NCBI GenBank assembly: GCA_020441225.1
Contig: JAGRMP010000362.1
Coordinates: forward strand, 1 to 25,881
Origin: Maritimibacter sp.
GTDB lineage: Bacteria > Pseudomonadota > Alphaproteobacteria > Rhodobacterales > Rhodobacteraceae
DNA: 25,881 nucleotides
Direction: 5' to 3'
The notes beneath the pieces are model-generated. The model had not been told where the DNA came from, ran no database searches, and saw nothing but the letters and a program-made list of their open reading frames with translations. Below, in pieces: positions 6,712 to 13,899 of the stretch (positions are counted from its first letter, which is position 1; each line of letters starts with the position of its first letter). The position numbers and the translations under genes are program-made.

Positions 6712-6744
6712 ATCGTGATCCCTAGGCGTGGGTAGACTGATCGA

Positions 6745-6900
6745 ATGACCAAGGACGACCATCTCGACCGCCATCTTGCCCTTTGCAAACGCATGTACCT
6801 TCGCATGCTGGCCGAGGGTTCCTGGCCGTGGAACGAGGAGGCGAATTCGCCAAAACCCGAGGATATGATAGAGTCTGAGGACGACAATCATGACATATGA
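6745..6900 (+). CDS. Small protein (51 aa) translationally coupled to the recombinase
   Basis: ATG 6745 to TGA 6898-6900 encodes MTKDDHLDRHLALCKRMYLR, then MLAEGSWPWN and an acidic tail ending SEDDNHDI. The stop overlaps the recombinase start in an ATGA (6897-6900), the classical sign of translational coupling. I recall similar 'LDRHLALC.R.Y.RM..EGSWPW' microproteins just upstream of other serine recombinases, but have no name for them. The short amphipathic helix plus acidic tail would suit a recombinase partner, such as a directionality factor or chaperone; this is inference. The coding layout (frame kept, overlap, family memory) argues that it is real despite its size. Confidence 0.68.
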   Translation: MTKDDHLDRHLALCKRMYLRMLAEGSWPWNEEANSPKPEDMIESEDDNHDI

Positions 6901-8458
6901 AAGCTTGTTTTGGCTACATCCGGGTGTCCACCCAGAAGCAGGGAGCAGGGGTGTCACTCGAGGCACAGAAAGATGCGATCGAGGCCTTTGCTGCGCGTCA
7001 GGATCTCCAGGTGACCCGCTGGTTCGAGGAACGTCAGACGGCGGCCAAGGGGGGCGCCCGATCTTCAACCAGATGCTCACGCAACTGAAACGCGGGGCGG
7101 CTCGTGGCGTGATCATCCACAAGATCGACCGCTCGGCGCGTAACCTGCGCGACTGGGCCATGTTCAGCGAACTCCCCGATCTCGGCATCGATGTCTACGT
7201 TGCGACAGAGAGCCTCGACTTCAATTCCCGCGGCGGGCGGCTCACGGCCGACATCCAGGCTGTGATCGCCGCCGACTACATTCGCAACCTCCGCGAGGAA
7301 ACCATCAAGGGCCTGAACGGCCGCCTCAAGCAGGGCTTCTACCCGTTCCCCGCCCCGATTGGTTACCTCGACAATGGCAAGGGTAAGCCAAAAACCCCTG
7401 ATCCGGAAAAGGCTCCGCTCATCCGGGAGATGTTCGAGCTCTACGCCACCGGGCAGCACTCCCTGCGCTCCTTGCACATGGAGATGAACCGCCGGGGCCT
7501 GCGCAATCACGCGGGCCGGCCCCTCAGCCATTGCGGGATCGAAACGATCATCAACAACCCCTTCTACACCGGCCTCATCGTCATCAAGCGGACCGGCAAG
7601 ACCTATGAAGGTGTCCACGAACCGATCGTACCAGCTGCGCTTTTCCAACATGTCCAGGACCTGAAAAGCGGGCGCGCAGGGAAGAAGGTCACCCGGCACA
7701 ACCATCTCTACCGAGGTCTGTTCCGCTGCGCGCTCTGCGACGGGCCCATGACGCCCGAACTGCAGAAGGGCCGTGTCTACTACCGCTGCCAGACGCGGGC
7801 ATGCCCGACCACGACGATCCGGGAAGACCGGCTTGACGCTATCATCGTCGATGCGCTGCGGCGGCTTGAGATCACACCTGATCAGGCCGAACGGATGAAA
7901 AGGTCTTGGGTCAACGACCACGGGGCGGAAGAACAGGCGTCGATGCGAACGACGCTGCGCCTCAGGATCGAAAAGGAGGAACAGCGGTTGACCCGACTCA
8001 CAGACCTTTTGCTCGACAGTGTGATCGATGCGCCGGCCTATCATGAGCGAAAGCGGGAGTTGGAGCTGTCAATCGCCGCGGGCAAGGAACAACTCGCCAG
8101 GCTCCCCGATCCGGCGCAAATCGAGGCCGGGCGCATCGCGTATCTCGAACTCATGAAAAACCTTGCAGGGCTTCATATCCGTGCCACCGACGCCGAAAAA
8201 CGCGAAATCGTAGAAAACGCCTTCTCGAACCGAAAAGTATCCGAAAACCGGGTTGAACTTGAGCCATCTGAGTGGCTCCGGATAGACGAGGCTGCCTGGC
8301 CCGTCCTTTGTGGTGCCCCACATCGGGACACATCTCGAACTCCGTTTCGTGAAACGTACGTCGTCGTAGAGCAAGTAGAGCAATTGAAGCGGCTCTTGGC
8401 GTTGAATTCTGGGCGAACACCAACGGCCGGCTTTCTCGTAGCTCTGCAAGAAGAGTAG
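6897..8458 (+). pseudogene. Large serine recombinase with a one-base frameshift
   Basis: The N-terminal part is read from ATG 6897: MKACFGYIRVSTQKQ, with the catalytic Ser at residue 11 in the YIRVST motif. It stops after 63 residues. From about 7049 the rest continues in the -1 frame to 8458: RPIFNQMLTQLKRG... IIHKIDRSARNLRDW (resolvase domain), a recombinase domain (APIGYLDNGKGKPK... LRSLHMEMNRRGLRN), a zinc ribbon (FRCALCDG... YRCQTRACP) and a coiled-coil tail. Joined, the protein would be about 520 residues, normal for a large serine integrase. The break is in a run of six G (7049-7054); one extra G restores the frame. It may be inactive, a sequencing slip, or rescued by -1 slippage at G-GGG-GGC. 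It is the probable integrase of the island. Confidence 0.88.
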
Positions 8459-8652
8459 AGATCCGATCAAGTTTCCGATGCGCCAGAGGAATTGCTCAAT
8501 CAGGGCCAGCGAACCTTTGGTTCGACTCCGGTCCATTCCGCCACCAAACTCACAGTACATATTGATATTGCTGTTGAATTTTTTTGGATCTCAGGCATTG
8601 TCCCTCTTTGGCTCCCCCACCTTTTTGCGAGTGCGCCCGCGGTTCTCGGTCG
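8459..8652. other. Gene-free junction holding a tRNA 3'-end-like sequence (8519-8543)
   Basis: Directly after the recombinase, 8519-8543 reads as the 3' end of a tRNA. It has GG, a T-loop TTCGACT, a 3' T-stem CCGGT, a 3' acceptor strand CCATTCC, discriminator G and CCA. The 5' partners are absent: the T-stem 5' side is TTTGG instead of ACCGG, and no GGAATGG acceptor strand lies upstream. It is therefore a fragment, as left at an attachment site. The rest of the stretch, to the IS left end at 8653, is partly AT-rich (ttgaatttttttgg) and holds no recognisable gene. A 10-bp direct repeat GGTTCTCGGT flanks the IS left end (8641 and 8689). Confidence 0.55.
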
Positions 8653-9922
8653 TGCCCCACGGGGCGGTGTAGCTGAGGTGGTCATCGGGGTTCTCGGTAG
8701 GGTCGGGTTGCGACAGCCAAACTGAACCGAGGAACGCCCCCGCCTCTCGGGACAATGCTGCGGAATGCCCTGCCGGCCAGGGGATGACCAAACCCATGGT
8801 GGATCTGAGAGAGCTGGTGGAGAAGAGTGCAGATGCGGATCTTCTGCACGAGATGATCGGCTTCGCCGCCGAGCGGCTGATGGAGCTCGAGGTGGGCGCG
8901 AAGACAGGCGCCGGGTATGGCGAGAAGTCCGCGGACCGCCTGGCGCAGCGCAACGGCTACCGCGACCGGGACTGTCAGACGCGGGCCGGCAACGTCGAGT
9001 TGCGGATCCCGAAACTGTGCAGCGGCAGCTACTTTCCGTCGTTCCTGTAGCCCCGCCGCGCCACCGAGGAGGCCCTGGTGGCGCTCGCCATTGTCTCTCG
9101 GACCAATGGCGTTCCAATGGCTCGCTCCAGGAAACCTACGTCCATGGAGTATCGACGCGTGCGATGCTTTGACCGGCAGGCGCATCCGGAAGATGCAGCC
9201 GAAAGGGGAGGATCTGGTCAAGGCGATGGGTGGGACCGGCGTCTAAAAGAGCCAGGTCAGCCGGTTGTGCGAGGAGCTCGACGAACGGGTCGACGCCTCC
9301 CTCACCCGGCTGATCGAGGGGGACTGGCCCTTCCTGTGGATCGACGCAACTTACCTCAAGGTTCGCCAGGGTGGCCGGATCGTCTCCGTTGCCGTCGCCA
9401 TCGCCGGGGGGGCAACACGCCCTCTCGGCAGATTGCTGCGCAATCGCCTGCCGGGTGACTAGCGGCCGCCGCGATGTTCTGGGAATGAGCATTGACCCCT
9501 CCGAGGCGGAGACCTTCTGGACCGAGTTCCTCCGCGACCTGGTCCGCCGCGGCATCAGCGGCGTGAAGCACGTCGTCAGCGACGCGCATGAAGGCATCAA
9601 GGCCGCCACCGCACGGGTGCTGGCGACGACCTGGCAGCGCTGCCCGGTGCATTTCGGGCGCGATGCGCTGGCGGACGTCGGCAAGCGCAGCCGGCGGGTC
9701 GTGTCGGCCTTCATCGCCACCGCCTTCGCCCAGCCCGACCACGCGGCGGCCAAAACCCCTGGCGCCTGGTCGCCGACCAGATGCGGGGCAAGCGGCCAAG
9801 ACTCGCCGATCTGATGCACAGCGCCGAGGAGGACGTGCGCGCCTACATGACTTTTCCCCGGCAGCACCGCGCCAAGTTGCACAGCACGGATGAGATCGAC
9901 AAGACTTTCGTGCCGGTCGTGG

Positions 9923-11236
9923 CTATTCTTGTGTCGTGCGGTCGACCTCGTGGCGAAGCGTGGCGTGTCGGCTGGAAGCGTCACCGGGCCGCCCATTCAG
10001 TCCCTGCCGGTTTGAGGCGGCCGCACACCAGCCGCCGTTTCCGGGCGGACGTGCCCGCCAGGCCGCGACAAAGTGTTCGTAGCTCTTTTCGGCGCGCTCA
10101 GCGATCTGAGCTTCCTGCTGGCGCAGGTCCTTCACGTTGTAGGCATTGCCGGGGCCACGCCGGTTGCCCTTCTTCTGAGGCTGCCCGGCGGCAAGCTCCA
10201 TGGCCCGGCGCTTGTGGGGAACCAGGCTGGGGCGGGCCCAGCGATAGTCCTCGCCCTTCGTCAGCATGTGCCAGCACAGCGTGGCCAGCTTGCGCGCAAC
10301 CGCCACGGCGGCGATCTGATGGCCACGACGGGCCCGGATTCGGATGAAGAAGGCTCGCAGCGTTCCCGGCGCTTTCGCCGCGGCCCAGGCCGCCTCGACC
10401 AGCATTGCCCGGGCGTGGCTCCGGCCGGCCTTGCTGATCCGGCCGTGATGAGCGGCGCCGAGGCCGGACTGACGCACACGCGGGTTCAGGCCGAAGTAAC
10501 TCACCAGCTTCTGCGGTAAGTTGAACCGGTCGATGCTGCCGATCGCCGCCATCAGCCCGGCGGCCACCGCCAGATTGACGCCGGTGATGGTCAACAGGCG
10601 CTGGATCGCGTCGTCGTCCAGGGCGTCTTGTGCGATGTCGTGGTCAAGCCCGGCAAGGTCTTCTCCGAGCCGGTCCAGCTCGCGGATATGGCGCGCATTG
10701 GCTGCCTGTTCATCCTCGGGCACCGGTTGGCGCGAGAGCCAGTCGCGGCCGCGCCAGTTGAATAGATCGGCATGCGGGCACTTCGGAATAAGATGCGCAT
10801 GCAGGATGGCATGCACCTCGTTATTGATCCGGGTCCGGTGGCGGACCACCTGATACCGGCGTGCAGTGAGCCGGCGCATCGGTTCCGTTGCCGCATCCGG
10901 CGTCCAGATCTCCGGCAGGTAGCCGGCGGCATGGAGGCTCGCCAGTGTCGCCGCATCGACCTTGTCGGTCTTCACATGGGCGTGGGCGATCGCCTTCACC
11001 TGCAACGGGTTGGCGATCACCACCCGCTTCACATGGGGCGACAGAACCCGTGAGACCGCCATGCAATTCCCGGTCGCCTCGATCACCACCTCGTCCGTAT
11101 TGAGAAGCTGACGGCCAAGACCCTCCAGCGCGGTCCGAGTCATCTCGACCCGGCCCTCGTGCCTTGTCAGGCTGTTTTCCCAGATCACCACCTCCCCGAA
11201 GGTGCGGTGGATGTCCATTCCGATCACGCGTCGCAT
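9923..11236 (-). CDS. IS110-family transposase (DEDD recombinase)
   Basis: This is a full-length 437-residue protein from ATG 11236 with GGGAGG upstream. The N-terminal RuvC-like domain keeps the DEDD residues: Asp8 (VIGMDIH), Glu53 (VVIEATGN), Asp91 and Asp94 (VKTDKVDAATLA). The C-terminal Transposase_20 domain is present (LLTITGVNLAVAAGLMAAIGSI... LVSYFGLNPRVRQSG... GRISKAGRSHARAMLVEAAW), including the RQSG segment where the family's catalytic Ser sits. A long basic tail follows. The enzyme recombines the element's circular form with a target chosen by a bridge RNA, according to published work on IS110 elements such as IS621. All key residues are in place, so this copy could be active. It is inserted in antisense orientation within the IS256 transposase gene. 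Confidence 0.94.
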   Translation of the reverse strand: MRRVIGMDIHRTFGEVVIWENSLTRHEGRVEMTRTALEGLGRQLLNTDEVVIEATGNCMAVSRVLSPHVKRVVIANPLQVKAIAHAHVKTDKVDAATLASLHAAGYLPEIWTPDAATEPMRRLTARRYQVVRHRTRINNEVHAILHAHLIPKCPHADLFNWRGRDWLSRQPVPEDEQAANARHIRELDRLGEDLAGLDHDIAQDALDDDAIQRLLTITGVNLAVAAGLMAAIGSIDRFNLPQKLVSYFGLNPRVRQSGLGAAHHGRISKAGRSHARAMLVEAAWAAAKAPGTLRAFFIRIRARRGHQIAAVAVARKLATLCWHMLTKGEDYRWARPSLVPHKRRAMELAAGQPQKKGNRRGPGNAYNVKDLRQQEAQIAERAEKSYEHFVAAWRARPPGNGGWCAAASNRQGLNGRPGDASSRHATLRHEVDRTTQE

Positions 11237-11484
11237 GCGCGCCTCCCTTGCGAGTTGAAAAGCGGGAACGACGGGCAACACGACACCTACGGATCCGCGC
11301 TCACGGCGCAACCGGGCGAGTCGCAGAGGCGACCAGCTACTAACTCGACCTCGAAGCTCATCCGATGCATCGGCCTGCCCGCACCTTCGTGCTCCCGGTG
11401 CCTCTGTCCCGGATGCTCGCAGCATATACCCTGGTCAGGGACTCAGGGCCGAACATCGGCACCGGGATCTTCATACCGGTTATC
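11237..11484 (-). ncRNA. Candidate IS110 bridge RNA region
   Basis: This is the non-coding left end of the IS110 element, upstream of its transposase, where IS110-group bridge RNAs are encoded. On the minus strand a nested fold is visible. CCCGGTGCC (11466-11458) pairs with GGCACCGGG (11402-11394). Inside it GTCCC (11442-11438) pairs with GGGAC (11410-11406), and inside that ATGCT-GCG-AGCAT forms a perfect hairpin (11425-11413). Nested stems with internal loops of this size agree with the two-loop bridge RNA design. Which loop reads the target and which the donor cannot be fixed without the exact element ends. The transcript boundaries given are those of the gene-free region, not mapped. Confidence 0.66.
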
Positions 11485-11902
11485 AACTTCATCGAACGGC
11501 TGAACGGCGAGATCAAACGACGCACCGACTTCGTCGGGCTTCGCCGGGAATACAGCGCCCCACGCTGTTTTCTGATCCTCCTCAATTCCCAACGAAGCCG
11601 CCATTCGTCGCCTCGTCGGCGCGATCCTGATGGAGCAGACCGACGAATGGGCAGTCCAACGCTCGCGATACATGACGCTGGAAACCCTGGCGCCCGTCTG
11701 CGATGATCCGATCATCAGCCGGCCCGCGGCGCAGACAAGCTAATCAGTTCGGCCCGCCGGCAACCGTCAGGCATGCCACGAGCTGCACCACCCCGTGGGG
11801 CATTACCCGGCGCTCCTTTTCCAGTGCTGTGCCAATGCGTCTCCGGCGGCACTTGTGCTAGAGTGGAGGTAGCAGTGCAATATCAAACGGATAGCAATCG
11901 AG

Positions 11903-12181
11903 ATGGCTGTTCGAGGCGGGAAACGAGAAGGCGCAGAGCGTCCTAAGGGTTCCCCGAACAGGGCGACGGTGGATGAAAAGATGCGCCTGTCGCGACTCGC
12001 GAAGCAATACGCGGGCGTGGCAATCCAAGCATTGGCTGACATCGCAGAGAACGGTCAGTCGGAATCAGCGCGCATCGCAGCGTCTTGCGCTATCCTGGAT
12101 CGTGGCTACGGCAAGCCCCGCGAGGCTGGGTTCATGCAATACCAGGCACCCTCGGCATTGGACGATCTGCTGGGCGCCTAG
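11903..12181 (+). CDS. Small phage-type protein (terminase-small-subunit-associated family), hypothetical
   Basis: The protein has 92 residues. The start MAVRGGKREGAERPKGSPNRATVDEK is basic and contains the 'GRPKGSxNkaT' pattern. The rest is one helical stretch ending LDRGYGKPREAG (AKQYAGVAIQALADIAEN... ARIAASCAILDRGYGKP). This pattern, a basic N-terminus then 'ALdtLveim....s.sAR.aAa..iLDRGyGKP', is common in small phage and prophage proteins found next to terminase genes. Their exact role is unknown. No other phage gene is present, so this is probably an orphan fragment of a lost prophage, although the frame itself is intact. It ends just before the convergent RTX remnant. Confidence 0.6.
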   Translation: MAVRGGKREGAERPKGSPNRATVDEKMRLSRLAKQYAGVAIQALADIAENGQSESARIAASCAILDRGYGKPREAGFMQYQAPSALDDLLGA

Positions 12182-12298
12182 CGCGGATCTTTTGTGGGGC
12201 CTTCGATTTGAACACAACCCGACCGGTGATATGCTTCGGAGCTTTCACGTCGTTGGGAGCGATCGGTTGTTGATCGCTGTGTTGCGACCAGATTCGCC

Positions 12299-12870
12299 TT
12301 AGAACACGAAGCCCCCTGTCCAGATCGGCCAAATCGACGTTCTTGAGTACAATCAAGTCGCCATTTCTGCCGTCGATGACGATCTCATCTCCGTCGGCCT
12401 CCAGGCGGTTCCGCTGCAGGTCTCTCCAGTTTCGAATGGATACGAGACCGCTGAGATCCAGAGTGTCGTGCACCCGGCCGATGGCATCGAAGTCGGTGAT
12501 CGTGTTCACGCCCCAGCCAGTCTGGAACAGGAAAGTGTCCGGGCTACTGCCTCCAGCGAGATAATCATCACCGGTCCCGCCTGCCAGTCGATCTTGGCTA
12601 CCGCCGCCTTTGAGGGCACCATTGCCAGTTTGGCCATCGAGCCAGTCTTTGCCCCAACTTCCGGAGAGGACATCATTGCCGCTGCCACCCAGCAAAATGT
12701 CATTTCCACGGTTGCCGCTGAGGTCGTCATCGCCGGCGGCGCCCTTGAGCACATCGTCGCCCGCGCCGCCGTCGAGCGTGTCGTTGCCGCTGCGTCCGTT
12801 CAGCTGGTCGGCGTAGTCGGTGCCTTCGAGCGTATTGCTACCGCCCCCGTCGGAAAACCCGGAGCGGTTA
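12299..12870 (-). pseudogene. RTX (haemolysin-type calcium-binding repeat) protein, C-terminal fragment
   Basis: Read leftward, the fragment shows tandem nonapeptide repeats of the GGxGxDxLx type (NGRSGNDTLDGGAGDDVLKG... GNRGNDILLGGSGNDVLSG... LAGGTGDDYLAGG). These bind calcium as a beta-roll. It continues with the usual tail of type I-secreted proteins (DTFLFQTGWGVNTITDFD... DTLDLSGL... IVLKNVDLADLD). The original end is visible only in another frame: GGFVF followed by TAA at 12301-12299. Such a short hydrophobic terminus is typical of RTX secretion signals. An extra base, or two lost bases, near 12312-12318 breaks the frame. The 5' end is cut at ~12870 where an IS3-type fragment begins, so the gene is truncated at one end and frameshifted at the other. 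Confidence 0.82.
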
Positions 12871-12987
12871 ATAGAACGTCGAGTTGCTGATGCCGTGCCG
12901 ACGGCACAGATCACCAGTCTTTTCCCCCGTCTCAGCCTCGCGTAAGATGCCGATGACCTGCGCTGCATTGAACTTCGATGGCTTCAC
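12871..12987 (-). pseudogene. IS3-family orfA transposase N-terminal fragment
   Basis: From GTG 12987 the minus strand encodes KPSKFNAAQVIGILREAETG and then EKTGDLCRRHGISNSTFY, followed at once by TAA. This is the HTH start of IS3-family (Transposase_8) OrfA, which normally reads 'K.skFt..QiigiLrE.EaG.kt.dvCRkHGIS.atFYkWK'. The match stops at 'TFY', where the RTX sequence begins, so the breakpoint is exact to a few bases. Nothing of orfB is present here. Confidence 0.85.
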
Positions 12988-13059
12988 GGTCCGATCCTTC
13001 TGTTGAGTCGGACTCCAGCATCAACCGGACGAATTATCGGAGGAAACAGCAGTGGGGTA

Positions 13060-13734
13060 TCAGGGCGCGGTCTCTGCGTCCAGCTTTGCGCGAAACGCCT
13101 CGACGAGATGCCCGACGTGATCGGCCAACAGGTCAACGGCCATGTCGACCTGGTGATCACGGCAAGCTGCGAGCAGCCCCATATGCTCACCCATAGACCG
13201 TTCGGTGCTCTCATCCATGATCGTGAAAAGATGGGTGCGAAGCGCCTTCAGCGGGCTGATCGTGTGGGCATAGGACTTGATGATCGAACGGTTCTTGCAG
13301 CTTTCAACAATTGCCTTGTGGAACTTCTGGTCTCCCGTCGTGTAGCCGTGCGGGTCGTTGGCATCCAAGGCCTTTTGCATTGCGGCGCTGGCCTCTTCCA
13401 GCTTGCGCATCAGTTCGGCGTGATTGCTGACGATGGCCTTGCGCAGCGCTGCGGTCTCCAGGACCGCGCGATGTTCACACAGCTCATCGACCACGCGCAG
13501 GTCCGGGGCAAAGACGAAGGTTCCGCGTTTTGGCGAGACATTCACAAGCCCCTCGGTTTGCAGGGCCGCCAATGCATCGCGCACCGGCGAGCGGCTGACC
13601 TGCAACGAATCGGCCAATCGTTGTTCGGACAGTTTCGACCCGAGCGGCAATTCGCCCGATACGATCGCGTCCCGAATGCGCGCGGCCGTCACTTCCGTCA
13701 ATGATTCCGGCGGGTTGATCGCCTGCAATGTCAT
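13060..13734 (-). CDS. GntR-family transcriptional regulator, FCD (FadR-type) subfamily
   Basis: The protein has 224 residues from ATG 13734 after AGGAGA. The N-terminal winged helix (~15-75) contains ARIRDAIVSGELPLGSKLSEQRLADSLQVSRSPVRDAL and GLVNVSPKRGTFV. The C-terminal FCD domain is all helical (LCEHRAVLETAALRKA... DQKFHKAIVESC... GEHMGLLAACR... LLADHVGHL) and keeps the His/Asp residues that bind a metal and an organic acid in this subfamily. Such regulators usually repress the adjacent catabolic operon and are released by its substrate. It is divergent from the FAD oxidase gene, and two matching 13-bp operator-like sites lie between them. It is therefore the likely regulator of the oxidase-hydrolase-TctCBA-sulfatase operon. 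Confidence 0.93.
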   Translation of the reverse strand: MTLQAINPPESLTEVTAARIRDAIVSGELPLGSKLSEQRLADSLQVSRSPVRDALAALQTEGLVNVSPKRGTFVFAPDLRVVDELCEHRAVLETAALRKAIVSNHAELMRKLEEASAAMQKALDANDPHGYTTGDQKFHKAIVESCKNRSIIKSYAHTISPLKALRTHLFTIMDESTERSMGEHMGLLAACRDHQVDMAVDLLADHVGHLVEAFRAKLDAETAP

Positions 13735-13755
13735 GGCATCTCCTGTCAGAATACA

Positions 13756-13833
13756 GAGATAAGCGATATGTCAGGCCAAGTCAAACTAACATGTTACATG
13801 GCGCTTGACATTTCAGTCTTACATGTAGCATGG
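13756..13833. promoter_or_regulatory. Divergent promoter region with two GntR operator-like repeats
   Basis: For gntR, the minus strand shows TTGACT (13784-13779), 17 bases, then TATCTC (13761-13756). For the catabolic operon, the plus strand shows TTGACA at 13805-13810 with an unclear -10. Two direct repeats, ACATGTTACATGG (13789-13801) and ACATGTAGCATGG (13821-13833), match at 11 of 13 positions and flank that -35. They are 32 bp apart, about three helical turns. Each contains an ACATGT half-palindrome. The placement fits dual repression by the GntR protein. Confidence 0.62.
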
Positions 13834-13899
13834 TAGTTTTGTTCTCCGAAGAACCGGCGAGGAGGCCGTGTTTTTGTCGCGAGAAGGGGGAGAAGACGC

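Larger units (their letters stand above)
9888..11484 (-). mobile_element. IS110-family insertion sequence (boundaries approximate)
   Basis: The limits are inferred from where the IS256 transposase reading breaks off (LHST, 9887) and resumes (NFIERLNGE, 11485). Inside is one minus-strand IS110 transposase. About 250 bases lie upstream of it and only ~35 bases downstream, the layout of the IS110 group (guide RNA encoded at the left end) rather than the IS1111 group. No clear terminal inverted repeats or target duplication are visible, as is normal for IS110. The element looks intact and may be active. Confidence 0.82.
8784..11743 (+). pseudogene. IS256-family transposase, multiply broken and split by IS110
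   Basis: The N-terminus ([24 protein letters not shown]) matches the Mutator/IS256 family and stops at a TAG (9048-9050) where GAG is expected. Several frame changes follow. Recognisable pieces are EDLVKAMG, then a TAA, CEELDERVDASL, WPFLWIDATYLKVRQGGRIV (first catalytic Asp), FWTEFLRDL, KHVVSDAHEGIKAA (second Asp) and PRQHRAKLHST at about 9887. The protein resumes at 11485 as NFIERLNGEIKRRTDFVG (catalytic Glu). It ends with [20 protein letters not shown] and [12 protein letters not shown], stopping at 11741-11743. The DDE triad is thus split by the insertion and the gene cannot be functional. Confidence 0.9.
8653..11802 (+). mobile_element. Decayed IS256-family insertion sequence interrupted by an IS110-family element
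   Basis: The ends are 22-bp terminal inverted repeats at 8653-8674 and 11781-11802 (outer part TGCCCCACGGGG) with two mismatches. Removing the inserted IS110 element (about 9888-11484) leaves roughly 1.55 kb, in the normal size range for IS256 elements. The transposase frame starts about 110 bases inside the left end and its stop lies about 40 bases before the right repeat, as expected. I found no matching target duplication just outside the repeats, so either a flank has been rearranged or decay has erased it. Confidence 0.85.

Noticed and set aside
8641..8698. GGTTCTCGGT direct repeat as the target duplication of the IS256 element
   Set aside because: The second copy lies inside the element, and the right flank (after 11802) has no copy.
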